NCBI RefSeq assembly: GCF_014982745.1 | Contig: NZ_JADCKA010000004.1 | Location: 1 to 64,000 of the forward strand | DNA from: Gallibacter intestinalis | GTDB taxonomy: Bacteria; Bacillota; Clostridia; Peptostreptococcales; Anaerovoracaceae | DNA length: 64,000 bases | Reading direction: 5' to 3' | Shown: positions 8,796 to 17,863 of the stretch, in pieces | Layout: each line of letters begins with the position of its first letter | Numbering within the stretch: position 1 is the stretch's first letter | Notes under the pieces: model-generated | The model's database searches: none | What the model was told of the DNA's origin: nothing | Seen by the model: only the letters and a program-made list of their open reading frames with translations | Position numbers and translations under genes: made by a program

Positions 8796-10046
8796 TTATT
8801 TCTCAACTGCGCCAAATACAACGCATCCGTTATGTCCGCCAAATCCGAGGGAAATTGATGCACTCATCTTTATGTCAGCTTTAACAGCCTTGTTAGGAGT
8901 GATGTCAAGATCGCATTCAGGATCCGCTTCCTTGTAACCTATTGTAGGAGGCACTACGCCTTCCTCAATAGCTTTAACTGCCGCAATGGCTTCTACCGCA
9001 CCTGCAGCTCCTAACATATGTCCTGTCATGGACTTTGTAGAGCTTACATGCAGTTTTTTAGCTTCCGCTTCACCAAAGGCTTTTTTAATTGCCGCTGTTT
9101 CTGTCTTGTCGTTTAGCGGAGTGCTTGTTCCGTGGGCGTTTATATATACGCTTTCAGGAGAAAGTTCTCCTTCAAAATATCCGGCTTCCTCAAAGGCAAG
9201 CTTTACGGCATGTCCGGAGCTTTCCGCTTCAGGATCCGGTGCAGTCATATGATATGCATCACATGTGTTGCCGTATCCCTTGATTTCTGCATAGATTTTT
9301 GCTCCTCTGCTTACAGCGTGCTCGTATTCTTCTAAAATGAGCATGCCTGCGCCTTCGCCCATTACAAATCCATTTCTTCTAGCATCGAAAGGAATGGACG
9401 CCTCTTCAGGGTTTTCAGTAAGGGAAAGGGCCTGGCAGTTTGTGAATCCCGCAACAGCAAGAGGTACGATTGTAGCCTCTGCTCCTCCTGCAATAATAAC
9501 ATCTGCATAACCGTGCTTAACGGCTCTGTAAGCTTCTCCCACAGCATTTGTGGATGTAGCGCAAGCAGTTACCACTGGAAGTGTCGCACCCTTACAGCCA
9601 AATCTTATGGCAATATTTCCTGCTGCCATATTGGAAATCATCATCGGTACAAAGAAAGGAGATACCTTTCTCGGACCTCTTTCCAGAAGCTTTCCGTGCT
9701 CTTCGCTGAATGTTGTCATTCCGCCTGTACCAGAGCCAACATATACTCCGAATCTATACGGATCAGTGTTTTCTGTATTTACCTCGCTGTCTTCCACAGC
9801 CTGAATAGCTGCCGCAACTGCATACTGGGAATACAGGTCTTCCTTTCTAGCTTCGGATTTTTCCATGTACTGCAGAGGATCAAAATCCTTAACCTCCGCA
9901 GCCAGCTTAACTTTGTAGTCGGAAGTGTCAAATCTTGTAATCTGACCGATTCCACATTTGCCGTCAACCATGTTCTTCCAGGTTTCTTCAGCTGTGTTAC
10001 CTATAGGTGTCACGGCTCCGATACCTGTTATAACTACTCTCTTCAT
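8796..10046 (-). CDS. fabF: 3-oxoacyl-ACP synthase II
   Basis: Elongating condensing enzyme of type II fatty-acid synthesis. The thiolase-fold protein has the active cysteine in VTACATSTNAVGE, the two histidines in NAHGTSTPLND and STKSMTGHMLGAAG, and a C-terminal SLGFGGHNGCVVF. The frame is open to 10151 with a non-family N-terminal stretch; the start was placed at MKRVVITGIG, where AGAGGTG precedes ATGATG (10049 or 10046). The resulting 416-residue length fits the family. Confidence 0.95.
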   Translation of the reverse strand: MKRVVITGIGAVTPIGNTAEETWKNMVDGKCGIGQITRFDTSDYKVKLAAEVKDFDPLQYMEKSEARKEDLYSQYAVAAAIQAVEDSEVNTENTDPYRFGVYVGSGTGGMTTFSEEHGKLLERGPRKVSPFFVPMMISNMAAGNIAIRFGCKGATLPVVTACATSTNAVGEAYRAVKHGYADVIIAGGAEATIVPLAVAGFTNCQALSLTENPEEASIPFDARRNGFVMGEGAGMLILEEYEHAVSRGAKIYAEIKGYGNTCDAYHMTAPDPEAESSGHAVKLAFEEAGYFEGELSPESVYINAHGTSTPLNDKTETAAIKKAFGEAEAKKLHVSSTKSMTGHMLGAAGAVEAIAAVKAIEEGVVPPTIGYKEADPECDLDITPNKAVKADIKMSASISLGFGGHNGCVVFGAVEK

Positions 10047-10062
10047 CATCACACCTCTTTCG

Positions 10063-10803
10063 TTAGATATAAAGACCGCCGTCAACTTTGAGCACTTCCC
10101 CTGTAATGTATGACGCTTTGTCGGAAGCCAGGAATACTGCTGCATTTGCAATGTCCTCAGGCTGTGCCATACGCTTTAAAGGTACTACGCTGTCAATGCT
10201 GTCCTTTACCTCATCAGACAGCTTATCAGTCATTTCCGTCGCTACAAAGCCCGGAGCTATGGCATTACATGTTATGCCTCTTGCTGCTAGCTCCTTTGCC
10301 ACAGTCTTTGTGAGACCTATCATTCCGGCCTTGGCTGCTGCATAGTTTGCCTGTCCCGGATTACCCATCATTCCCGATACGGAAGTGATGTTTATGATAG
10401 TTCCCTTTCTATTTTTCATCATTATCTTGGCAGCATGCTTTATGGTATTAAATGCTCCCTTGAGGTTTGTTTCGATAACTCTATCAAAATCATCCTCCTT
10501 GAGGGTGAAGATGAGACCATCCTTGGTGATACCGGCATTGTTAACCAGCACATCAAGACCGCCAAGCTCCTTGTTTACTGCCTGAACGGTTTTACCTGCC
10601 TCTTCAAAATTTCCCACATCGCATTTAAAGGCTGCCGCCTGTCTGCCCATGGCGCGAATTTCTTCGCATACCTTATCGGCAGCTTCTTTATTGCCGTTGT
10701 ATATTACGGCCACGTCGGCTCCGGCCTGGGCCATGGCTATAGCCATAGCTCTTCCTATGCCCCTTGAGCCTCCGGTTATCATCACTTTCTTATTTTCCAG
10801 CAT
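10063..10803 (-). CDS. fabG: 3-oxoacyl-ACP reductase
   Basis: NADPH-dependent short-chain dehydrogenase for the first reduction of the elongation cycle. It shows the TGGSRGIGRAMA cofactor loop at residues 10-21, NNAGIT, and the catalytic Ser (ITSVSGMMG) followed by YxxxK in ANYAAAKAG. The length is 246 residues. The start overlaps fabD by 14 bp. Confidence 0.96.
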   Translation of the reverse strand: MLENKKVMITGGSRGIGRAMAIAMAQAGADVAVIYNGNKEAADKVCEEIRAMGRQAAAFKCDVGNFEEAGKTVQAVNKELGGLDVLVNNAGITKDGLIFTLKEDDFDRVIETNLKGAFNTIKHAAKIMMKNRKGTIINITSVSGMMGNPGQANYAAAKAGMIGLTKTVAKELAARGITCNAIAPGFVATEMTDKLSDEVKDSIDSVVPLKRMAQPEDIANAAVFLASDKASYITGEVLKVDGGLYI

Positions 10804-11698
10804 TTTTTAAATCTTCCTCATTTTCGATGTTATATACAGTCACTTCTGGAGCTATTTTCTTTATCAGCCCCGTAAGGGTTTTGCCGGGTCCCACTTCATA
10901 GAAGGTATCAAAGCCTTCTGCAACCATCTTTTCAATGGTTTTGCTCCACTGAACTGGATTTGACGCCTGCTTTGATACTGTCTCTATAATGCCTTCCTTA
11001 TCCTCAGGATAGATATCCGCTGTCATATTGGCATAGACCGGCATTTTTGCCTTTCCAAGTTCCATTCCAGAAAGAATCTCTTTCATGCCCTCTGTGGCTG
11101 ATTCCATATATGGAGTATGGAAGGCTCCAGATACCTTAAGAGGTACTCCCAGAGCTTTTCTTGCCTTAACTTCCTTTGTAAATTCTTTTATAAGGCCTTT
11201 TTCGCCGGCAACAACCGTCTGCTGAGGGCTGTTGAAGTTAACCGCATATACGCCCTTTTCCTGGGCCAGCGCGCTAACATCTTCAGGATTCATCTTCATA
11301 ACGGCAACCATGGCACCGTCCACCTTCTGAGCGGCATCATCCATAAGCTGTCCTCTTTTTTCTACAAATCTGAATCCGTCCTCTTTACCAAATATACCGG
11401 CAAAGGTGAGGGCTGCTATTTCTCCCAAAGAAAAGCCTGCAACTGCATCCGCTTTAATTCCCGCTTCTTCCAAAGCACATGCACATGCCAGATCCACAGA
11501 ATACACGCATGGCTGAGTATTGACGGTTCTGTTCAGCTCCTCCTGTGTTCCTTCAAAGCACTGTTCTTTTGTGCCCTGTCTTATGGAATCGGATATGTCA
11601 AAAATCTCTGCTGCAGCTTTACTGCATTCGCAGATTTCCTTTCCCATTCCAGGAAACTGAGCGCCCTGACCTGCAAACACAAATGCTATTTTACCCAT
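10790..11698 (-). CDS. fabD: Malonyl-CoA:ACP transacylase
   Basis: Transfers malonyl from CoA to ACP. The catalytic serine lies in GFSLGE and the family opening IAFVFAGQGAQFPGMGKE is present; the catalytic histidine is in SGAFHTPYM. The open frame begins at 11737, but the start at 11698 (MGKIAFVF) has an AGGAGG site at suitable spacing and gives a normal 302 residues. It overlaps the fabK stop by 13 bp. Confidence 0.95.
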   Translation of the reverse strand: MGKIAFVFAGQGAQFPGMGKEICECSKAAAEIFDISDSIRQGTKEQCFEGTQEELNRTVNTQPCVYSVDLACACALEEAGIKADAVAGFSLGEIAALTFAGIFGKEDGFRFVEKRGQLMDDAAQKVDGAMVAVMKMNPEDVSALAQEKGVYAVNFNSPQQTVVAGEKGLIKEFTKEVKARKALGVPLKVSGAFHTPYMESATEGMKEILSGMELGKAKMPVYANMTADIYPEDKEGIIETVSKQASNPVQWSKTIEKMVAEGFDTFYEVGPGKTLTGLIKKIAPEVTVYNIENEEDLKNAGK

Positions 11699-12633
11699 TT
11701 CATGCCTCCTGACAGAACTTCCTCTGCGTGTGCGCATACATCTTTAATGATTTCTTCAGCTGTTTCTTCCTTGTGAACCATAGCCGCAATCTGTCCGGAC
11801 ATAAAGCTTCCGCCCTTTTCATCTCCAAGGACTGCCGCCTTGTAAAGGGAACCTGCTCCGAACTTTTCGATTTCCTCATCGGTCACATTGCTGTTGTATT
11901 CCATACGCTGGAATTCCTTTGCAAACTGATTTTTAAGACATCTTACCGGATGACCCAGTCTCTTTCCTGTGGTCATTGTATCGATATCCTTTGCCTTGAG
12001 GATTTTCTTTTTGTAATTTTCATGGACATTACATTCCTTGGCAACAAGGAATCTTGTTCCCATCTGAACACCAACTGCACCCAGCATAAAAGCTGCTGCC
12101 ATTCCTCTTCCGTCAGCGATACCACCTGCCGCAATTACAGGCACATCAACGGTATCTACAATCTGAGGAACCAGTACCATTGTTGTCAAATCTCCCACAT
12201 GTCCGCCGGACTCTCCGCCTTCAGCTATTACCGCATCGGCTCCGGCTCTTGTTACCAGTTTGGCTATGGCTATTGAAGGAACCACGGGCACAACCTTTAT
12301 GCCCGCTTCCTTCCACGCCTTTATGTATTTGGAAGGATTGCCCGCTCCCGTAGTTACTACGGCGACTTTTTCTTCCGCTACTATCTTAGCCACTTCCTCA
12401 ACATGAGGGCTCATCAGCATGATGTTTACTCCGAAAGGTCTGTCTGTCAGGCCCTTGGCTTTTCTGATCTCCTTTCTCAGCCATTCGCCGTCGGCGTTCA
12501 TAGCTGAGATAATACCGAGGCCACCGGCGTTTGATACGGCCGCTGCCAGCTCGGCGTCAGCGATCCATGCCATGCCTCCCTGTATCACAGGATATTCGAT
12601 CCCGAGCAAATCACATATAGGCGTCTTAATCAT
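11686..12633 (-). CDS. fabK: Enoyl-ACP reductase II (FMN-dependent FabK)
   Basis: NAD(P)H- and FMN-dependent TIM-barrel enzyme of the nitronate-monooxygenase/FabK superfamily, doing the last reduction of the elongation cycle in place of FabI. Visible motifs are the N-terminal YPVIQGGMAWIADAELAAAVSNAGGLG, the catalytic region AEGGESGGHVGDLTTMVLVPQ, and the phosphate-binding AAGGIADGRGMAAAFMLGA. The length is 315 residues. Its place between acpP and fabD is the usual one in FabK-type operons, and no fabI is present in the window. Confidence 0.95.
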   Translation of the reverse strand: MIKTPICDLLGIEYPVIQGGMAWIADAELAAAVSNAGGLGIISAMNADGEWLRKEIRKAKGLTDRPFGVNIMLMSPHVEEVAKIVAEEKVAVVTTGAGNPSKYIKAWKEAGIKVVPVVPSIAIAKLVTRAGADAVIAEGGESGGHVGDLTTMVLVPQIVDTVDVPVIAAGGIADGRGMAAAFMLGAVGVQMGTRFLVAKECNVHENYKKKILKAKDIDTMTTGKRLGHPVRCLKNQFAKEFQRMEYNSNVTDEEIEKFGAGSLYKAAVLGDEKGGSFMSGQIAAMVHKEETAEEIIKDVCAHAEEVLSGGMKWVK

Positions 12634-12653
12634 AAGTTTTCTCCTTTACTAAA

Positions 12654-12878
12654 TTATGCCAGCTTTTCTTCGATGGCCTTTACAACGTCTCCTACTGTCT
12701 TGAAGGATTCGTCCATTTCCAGTTCGATTTCGAACTCGTCTTCCAGGTTCATAACCAGCTCAACTGTATCCAGGGAATCCAGTTCAAGCTCTTTCCATGT
12801 GCTTTCCATCTTTACTGCATCTGCATCGCAATCTTTAGCATCAACCAGTACGTTTACTACTCTTTCAAAAACTGTCAT
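12654..12878 (-). CDS. acpP: Acyl carrier protein
   Basis: A 74-residue acidic four-helix protein with the phosphopantetheine attachment serine in ELDSLDTVELVMNLEDEF. It shuttles acyl intermediates among the Fab enzymes encoded around it. It lies 54 bp after fabH and 20 bp before fabK. Confidence 0.97.
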   Translation of the reverse strand: MTVFERVVNVLVDAKDCDADAVKMESTWKELELDSLDTVELVMNLEDEFEIELEMDESFKTVGDVVKAIEEKLA

Positions 12879-12932
12879 TTTAATTTCTCCTTTTCAATAA
12901 ATACATTATTAGCAATATCTATTAAAACGGGA

Positions 12933-13862
12933 TTAGATTTCCCATTCTATAACTGCAGCACCTGAAGTGAGCCCTGCTCCGAAGGCGGACATAACCACCA
13001 TCTCTCCCTTTTTAAAGGCTCCGCTTCTTACTGTTTCATCCAGCAGCGCCGGTATTGACGCAGCGGATGTATTTCCTGTTTTATATATGTTTACCGGGAA
13101 TTTTTCCGGTGGAATTCCAAGCTTTTCTATGCCGAAATCTATGATTCTCATGTTTGCCTGATGCAAAAGTATGTGGTCTACATCATTAAAAGTAATGCCT
13201 GCATCTTTTACAACCTTCTTTATATCCCTTACCATGGAGCTTACGGCAAACTGGAACACCTTCTGTCCTGCCATATGAACATATTCGTCCTTTTCATTTA
13301 TGCAGTAGAGATAATCGGTATTTCCCTTAGCCTTTATAGTAAGAGCCTTAAGGCCATTGCCCTTGCCCAGTACAACAGCTCCGCTGGCATCTCCGAAGAG
13401 TACTGCGGTACTTCTGTCGTTCCAGTCCATGAGACGGGTTATGGCATCGGCACCTATTACCAGCACCTTGATGTCAGGATTTACTGCAAAGAATCCGTTT
13501 GCCACATTAAGAGCATATACAAATCCGGAACATCCTGCGTTTATATCAAAGGCAGGGCATGTAGCTCCCAATTCCTTTTGAATCACACAGGCCTGGGCCG
13601 GTGTTTTATAGTCGGCTGTTACCGTAGCGCATATGATATAGTCCATATCCTGCGGTGTTAAACCTGCCATCTCCAGAGCTCCGCTAGCGGCTTTGCATGC
13701 CAGCTGTGTAAGGCTTTCGCCCTCCGCCAGGGTATGTCTTTCCCTTATCCCTGTTCTTGTTCTTATCCATTCGTCGCTGGTATCCAGCATCTTTTCAAAG
13801 TCTCCGTTGGTTATAACTCTGGATCCGAAGGCAGATCCCGTTCCCAGTATCGAAAAGCTCAT
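12933..13862 (-). CDS. fabH: 3-oxoacyl-ACP synthase III
   Basis: Initiates fatty-acid synthesis by condensing acyl-CoA with malonyl-ACP. The active cysteine is C111 in INAGCSGFVYAL, with the histidine in LLHQANMRIID and the asparagine in KTGNTSAASIP. The length is 309 residues. The start overlaps the fabT stop by four bases (ATGA). Branched-chain acyl-CoAs from the 26-34 kb operon could be starter units, but the sequence alone does not show substrate choice. Confidence 0.96.
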   Translation of the reverse strand: MSFSILGTGSAFGSRVITNGDFEKMLDTSDEWIRTRTGIRERHTLAEGESLTQLACKAASGALEMAGLTPQDMDYIICATVTADYKTPAQACVIQKELGATCPAFDINAGCSGFVYALNVANGFFAVNPDIKVLVIGADAITRLMDWNDRSTAVLFGDASGAVVLGKGNGLKALTIKAKGNTDYLYCINEKDEYVHMAGQKVFQFAVSSMVRDIKKVVKDAGITFNDVDHILLHQANMRIIDFGIEKLGIPPEKFPVNIYKTGNTSAASIPALLDETVRSGAFKKGEMVVMSAFGAGLTSGAAVIEWEI

Positions 13863-14356
13863 AGTTTTCCTCCTGTTTTTATATCATTGCTCTTGCTCTC
13901 CGCCGCTTCAATTTTTCTCTGGAGATACTGATTGAGTTTATCTATGGATGTAAAAAGGACTTCCTTTTCATGTTCATCCAATTCCTTTGTGAAATTTCTT
14001 ACCATATTTTCGTGGAAATATTGATGGCCTGCGTTTATCTTGCGGCCCTGTCTAGTCAACTTTACCAGTACTTGCCTACCATCATGGGCAGCCCTCTTTT
14101 TTTCCACATAACCTTTTTTGACCAGCTTATTTACCGCCACCGTCACAGAAGGCAAGGTTATCCTCTGGTCCTTTGCGATGAAGCTTATACTGCAGCCTTC
14201 ATCCTTTTTCTTAGCTATGGTCTCCAGCATGTGCAGTTCGCCTATGGTAAGATCTATATGGTTATCTCCGCCGTAGACAGTCTGTTCCTCCATCCTGTTG
14301 ATCTTATCGTAGACGTCCACAAGCAGCTCGTTAAGCCTGCGGGCATATCTATCCAT
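13859..14356 (-). CDS. fabT: MarR-family transcriptional regulator (FabT-like)
   Basis: A 165-residue winged-helix protein with the MarR core: helix-turn-helix around KDQRITLPSVTVAVNKLVKKG (residues about 63-85) and the wing KRAAHDGRQVLVKLT. It is the first gene of the fatty-acid operon, the standard place of FabT, a repressor that senses long-chain acyl-ACP. A candidate operator lies just after its own promoter (14389-14409). The role as FabT is inferred from family and position. Confidence 0.88.
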   Translation of the reverse strand: MDRYARRLNELLVDVYDKINRMEEQTVYGGDNHIDLTIGELHMLETIAKKKDEGCSISFIAKDQRITLPSVTVAVNKLVKKGYVEKKRAAHDGRQVLVKLTRQGRKINAGHQYFHENMVRNFTKELDEHEKEVLFTSIDKLNQYLQRKIEAAESKSNDIKTGGKL

Positions 14357-14388
14357 AATCTACCTCTTTTATTTTTACTTTCGAAAAT

Positions 14389-14449
14389 TTAATTAGATAG
14401 ACTAACTAATTTCTCAATGTATTATACCCACTATTGTTCAATTAGTCAA
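14389..14449 (-). promoter_or_regulatory. Promoter and candidate FabT operator of the fatty-acid operon
   Basis: Minus-strand -35 TTGACT (14449-14444) and -10 TATAAT (14426-14421) are spaced by exactly 17 bp. Just downstream of the start site lies an imperfect 8-5-8 inverted repeat, TTAATTAG (14389-14396) and CTAACTAA (14402-14409), matching 7 of 8 positions. A repressor bound there would block the polymerase, as expected for FabT autoregulation. The half-site AGTTAG recurs at 58117-58134. Confidence 0.75.
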
Positions 14450-14471
14450 TAGATACGCACCCTACAACGCT

Positions 14472-14578
14472 GAAACGGTGTGACCATGCGCCACACCGTT
14501 TCGATATCGTTCTCTATATATAAGACATAAGCATAAGTATAAAACCATTTTGTTGAAGCCGCCCGCCATGCAGGCGGC
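14472..14578. terminator. Two hairpins between thl and fabT
   Basis: A GC-rich stem at 14558-14578 (GCCGCC/GGCGGC) lies 30 bp after the thl stop and is a likely terminator, though its T-tract is weak. A second repeat has perfect 11-bp arms, GAAACGGTGTG at 14472-14482 and CACACCGTTTC at 14492-14502, with no T-run; it could be a terminator helper or a protein-binding palindrome. Confidence 0.5.
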
Positions 14579-14607
14579 CCCTGTTTAGAATATTTGAGTC
14601 TGAAGGA

Positions 14608-15786
14608 CTATCTTTCAACAATAAGAGCTGTTCCCTGTCCTCCGCCTATGCAGAGTGTAGCAAGACCCTTCTTAGCATCTCTCTTTTCCATCTCGTAGAG
14701 AAGTGTAACGAGGATTCTGCATCCGGATGCTCCGATTGGGTGTCCAAGAGCAAGAGCTCCCCCGTTAACATTGAGTTTGGAAGTGTCGAATCCGAGGTCT
14801 CTACCTACTGCCAGAGACTGAGCTGCGAATGCTTCGTTAGCTTCGATAAGATCCATATCTCCAATTTCCAGACCTGCTTTTTCAAGAGCTTTTCTTGTTG
14901 CAGGAACAGGTCCGATACCCATAATCTGAGGATCAACACCTGCAGATGCGTAGGACTTAATTGTAGCCATAGGCTTGATGCCCAGCTCATCAGCTTTTTC
15001 CTTTGACATTACTACTACAGCAGCACCGGAGTCATTGATACCGGAAGCGTTTGCAGCTGTTACTCTTCCGTCCTTCTTGAAGGATGGTTTCAGCTTGCTG
15101 ATACCTTCAGCTGTAGTTCCGAATCTTGGGAATTCGTCAGTATCAAATACGATAGGATCGCCCTTCTTCTGAGGGATTTCAACTGGTACGATTTCATCCT
15201 TGAACTTGCCAGCTTTGATTGCTGCTTCTGCCTTCTGCTGAGAAGCTTCTGCAAACTTGTCAAGTTCTTCTCTTGTGATGCCCCACTGATCGCAGATGTT
15301 TTCAGCTGTGATACCCATATGTACTCCGCTAAATGCGTCTGTAAGACCATCGTTAACCATCATATCTACTGCGCTATAGTTACCCATACGAGCGCCCCAT
15401 CTGCTCTTGTTATCAACAAATCCTGCCAGGGACATGCTTTCTGCACCACCTGCTACGATGATGTCAGCATCTCCAGCTTTGATTATCTGAGCTGCCAGTT
15501 CAACTGCTCTAAGACCTGAACCGCAAACCTTGTTGATTGTCATTGCAGGGATTTCAACAGGCATTCCTGCATCAATCATCATCTGTCTTGCAACGTTCTG
15601 TCCAAGTCCGCCCTGAAGAACGCAACCCATGATAACTTCGTCAACCTGGTCAGCTTTAATGCCGGCTCTGTTGAGAGCTTCCTTAATGCACACTGCACCC
15701 AGTGTTCTTGCAGGAGTGTTCTTTAATGTTCCTCCGAAATTACCAATCGCAGTTCTGACTGCACTTACGATTACTACGTCTTTCAT
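14608..15786 (-). CDS. thlA: Acetyl-CoA C-acetyltransferase (thiolase)
   Basis: Condenses two acetyl-CoA to acetoacetyl-CoA or runs in reverse. The 392-residue protein shows the acylated cysteine C88 in [14 protein letters not shown], the GGAESMS loop, the histidine in [13 protein letters not shown] and the C-terminal catalytic cysteine in [10 protein letters not shown]. The start at 15786 has a strong GGAGGACTGAAACT leader. The frame stays open to a second ATG at 15867 that has its own AGAGGAACAA site, which would add 27 residues not typical of the family. No other butyrate-pathway gene (hbd, crt, bcd) is adjacent. Symbol given by family. Confidence 0.93.
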   Translation of the reverse strand: MKDVVIVSAVRTAIGNFGGTLKNTPARTLGAVCIKEALNRAGIKADQVDEVIMGCVLQGGLGQNVARQMMIDAGMPVEIPAMTINKVCGSGLRAVELAAQIIKAGDADIIVAGGAESMSLAGFVDNKSRWGARMGNYSAVDMMVNDGLTDAFSGVHMGITAENICDQWGITREELDKFAEASQQKAEAAIKAGKFKDEIVPVEIPQKKGDPIVFDTDEFPRFGTTAEGISKLKPSFKKDGRVTAANASGINDSGAAVVVMSKEKADELGIKPMATIKSYASAGVDPQIMGIGPVPATRKALEKAGLEIGDMDLIEANEAFAAQSLAVGRDLGFDTSKLNVNGGALALGHPIGASGCRILVTLLYEMEKRDAKKGLATLCIGGGQGTALIVER

Positions 15787-15887
15787 AGTTTCAGTCCTCC
15801 TAATAATACAAATACTACTAATAAATAATCTTGAATTTGTCGGCAGGCACCTTTCGGAGTCCGCCATTTGTTCCTCTTCGTAGGTTT

Positions 15888-15916
15888 ATAGTAACATCAC
15901 GGACAGGGTTAATCAA
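15888..15916 (-). promoter_or_regulatory. Promoter of the thiolase gene
   Basis: Minus-strand TTGATT (15916-15911) and TACTAT (15893-15888) are spaced by 17 bp, giving a leader of about 95 nt before the 15786 start. The upstream ATG at 15867 lies within that leader. Confidence 0.55.
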
Positions 15917-15981
15917 GCATTTTTCGTTAAAAAATTAACGGTTTTTTCGATAGCAAAAACTACGTGCATTTACATACAAAA

Positions 15982-16061
15982 AGAAACCGTAGAATTTCAA
16001 TATTCCACGGCTTTTTCTCAAGGCTATTTTTATCGGATTGTACCTGTAAAAGTACAATCCG
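15982..16061 (-). terminator. Terminator pair downstream of the DUF2156 gene
   Basis: Perfect 10-bp arms CGGATTGTAC (16034-16043) and GTACAATCCG (16052-16061) come first after the stop, then a second stem (CCGT...ACGG, 15982-16017) followed on the minus strand by TTTCTTTTT. The second is the better intrinsic terminator. These two structures fill most of the gap 15917-16089. Confidence 0.65.
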
Positions 16062-16089
16062 AACACATTGTTTTACAGTTATTTATCTA

Positions 16090-17028
16090 TTATTCCTTAA
16101 ATGTAACGATATATTTTTCCACAAGTTTGACAGGTTTGTAACTAAGCTTGGACTTGCGCAGACCAGGAAGTCCCATATCTTCTTCCCTGTTTACATACTT
16201 TATTTCCGCAGGCAAATGCTTACAGAATTCCATATTGATTATCTGATAAAGCCCCCTATACCCTATATTTGCCTTTTCGATGTGAACTCCCACCGTATTT
16301 GAATTGATTATACCGCCTACGCTGAGAGCTTCTATTTTTCCGTCTATCAATATCGCTCCGGCCAGATATCCCGCCTTTTCGATGTTTTCAAAAACATCCT
16401 TCATGGCTCTTTCTTCCATGCCCAAAAGTTCCCTTTCGTGAGGTGGAATTTCCTTTCTGGCATTGAACTCGGCTATAAATCTCATGGCATCTTCGGCCAT
16501 ATCACTGGTAAGAGGCTTGTATTCGTACTCATAATTTTTAAGAAAATAATTCATATGATTCTTTTTCTTATGAAGGCTTCGTCCCTTAAGCTCAATCATA
16601 TCGTTTTTGTGATAGAGATAATCGAAATTGTCTCTATCTGCTACGATTTTAAGCTGACCTGGAAAAGCCTTTGCCAGCTCCTCTGTCAAAGGGAAAGGCA
16701 CAAGTCTCATGGAGAAAGGATATCCAGCCTCCTCCATTTTTTCCTTTGCCATAAGCACCGTTTCTCTGAGTTCTGCAGAATCGTATGAGCCTGTGCTTGT
16801 AAGAGGCACCGCCATAAAAGGCAAAATGATACCTTCTTCCAGTTCCAGATGACTCATTCCGCATATGCACATATAGTCGCCGAACATCTCCCAGCTGAAA
16901 TCGTTTATATCTCTCCACATATAAAGGGAGGAAAAGGACAGTCCGGATGTGCAGTACCTATAGCCTCTCAGATATTTTTGCAGTTCGTCTCTGCTTTCTA
17001 TGGTTATTCTGTTATCGAAAATATACAT
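16090..17028 (-). CDS. DUF2156 domain protein (phosphatidylglycerol lysyltransferase C-terminal-like)
   Basis: A 312-residue soluble protein that matches the DUF2156/MprF-C type of tandem GNAT fold; features are RGYRYCTSGLSFSSLYMWRD near residue 25, the HKKKNHMNYFLKNYE segment near 155, and VHIEKANIGYRGLYQIINMEF near the C terminus. Unlike MprF it has no membrane flippase domain. Relatives are often annotated as phosphatidylglycerol lysyltransferase-domain proteins, but the substrate is unknown. The ATG at 17028 follows GGAGAGAC. It is the last gene of the sirtuin-surE set. Confidence 0.8.
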   Translation of the reverse strand: MYIFDNRITIESRDELQKYLRGYRYCTSGLSFSSLYMWRDINDFSWEMFGDYMCICGMSHLELEEGIILPFMAVPLTSTGSYDSAELRETVLMAKEKMEEAGYPFSMRLVPFPLTEELAKAFPGQLKIVADRDNFDYLYHKNDMIELKGRSLHKKKNHMNYFLKNYEYEYKPLTSDMAEDAMRFIAEFNARKEIPPHERELLGMEERAMKDVFENIEKAGYLAGAILIDGKIEALSVGGIINSNTVGVHIEKANIGYRGLYQIINMEFCKHLPAEIKYVNREEDMGLPGLRKSKLSYKPVKLVEKYIVTFKE

Positions 17029-17048
17029 ATATAAATGTCTCTCCTGAT

Positions 17049-17849
17049 TTATTTTAGAAATTCCACAGATACGGCATAGGACGCTGTCTCTTCTATGGCG
17101 GCAGCATTTTTAGCAGTCAGCTCATAGCCGAGAGGCGTTACTGTGGCATAGCCCATGTCCATTAAAAGCACGTCTGCCGGAAGATCTATTTCGTTTGCCA
17201 TATCAAAGGACACTGGCTTTCCCTCGTAGCATATTTCTATGCTGCCATCCTCAAGATGTACCGGATTAAACCAGTTGTCGTAATCTCTTATGCCCAGCTT
17301 AGCGACTTTTAAACCTTTTATTTTGTCTTCATCGATATTAGGCACATTGATATTTAGCATAAATTCATGGGGTTTCGGAAACATTCCTTTATCAAAAGCC
17401 TTGGCTGCGGCAACCGCCAGTTTACAGGCATACCCGAAATCATCAGCTTCGTGGCTGTTTACGGAAACCGCTACAGAAAACACTCCATCAACAAGGCCTT
17501 CCCTTGCTGCTCCTACAGTACCGCTGTAAAGAGTGTCTGTGCCGAGGTTCCCTCCGTGATTTATCCCAGCAAATACCGCATCGATCATTATGTTTTGTCT
17601 TCTCAAAAGCTCTAAACCCATCTTTACACAGTCTGCTGGCGTTCCCGTGAAGGAATAGGCCTTTGTAGCTCCTTCAACCTTTGCCGGAACAAATCGCAGC
17701 TTTTTATGCATGGTTATGCTATGGCTTGCTCCGCTTCTCTGGGTGTCCGGTGCGATAACATATACCTCCGCCACCTGAGATAAAGCCTTTGTAAGTTCCC
17801 TTATACCCTTTGCATTAATGCCGTCATCGTTAGCAACCAATATTTTCAT
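17049..17849 (-). CDS. surE: 5'/3'-nucleotidase SurE
   Basis: Metal-dependent nucleoside-monophosphate phosphatase. The N-terminal metal site ILVANDDGINAKGIREL is intact, followed by PDTQRSGASHSIT and GTPADCVKMGLELL, then GINHGGNLGTDTLYSGTVGAAREG. The 266-residue length is normal. It lies 14 bp after the sirtuin gene and 20 bp before the DUF2156 gene. Confidence 0.95.
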   Translation of the reverse strand: MKILVANDDGINAKGIRELTKALSQVAEVYVIAPDTQRSGASHSITMHKKLRFVPAKVEGATKAYSFTGTPADCVKMGLELLRRQNIMIDAVFAGINHGGNLGTDTLYSGTVGAAREGLVDGVFSVAVSVNSHEADDFGYACKLAVAAAKAFDKGMFPKPHEFMLNINVPNIDEDKIKGLKVAKLGIRDYDNWFNPVHLEDGSIEICYEGKPVSFDMANEIDLPADVLLMDMGYATVTPLGYELTAKNAAAIEETASYAVSVEFLK

Positions 17850-17863
17850 ATAATAATTACCTC

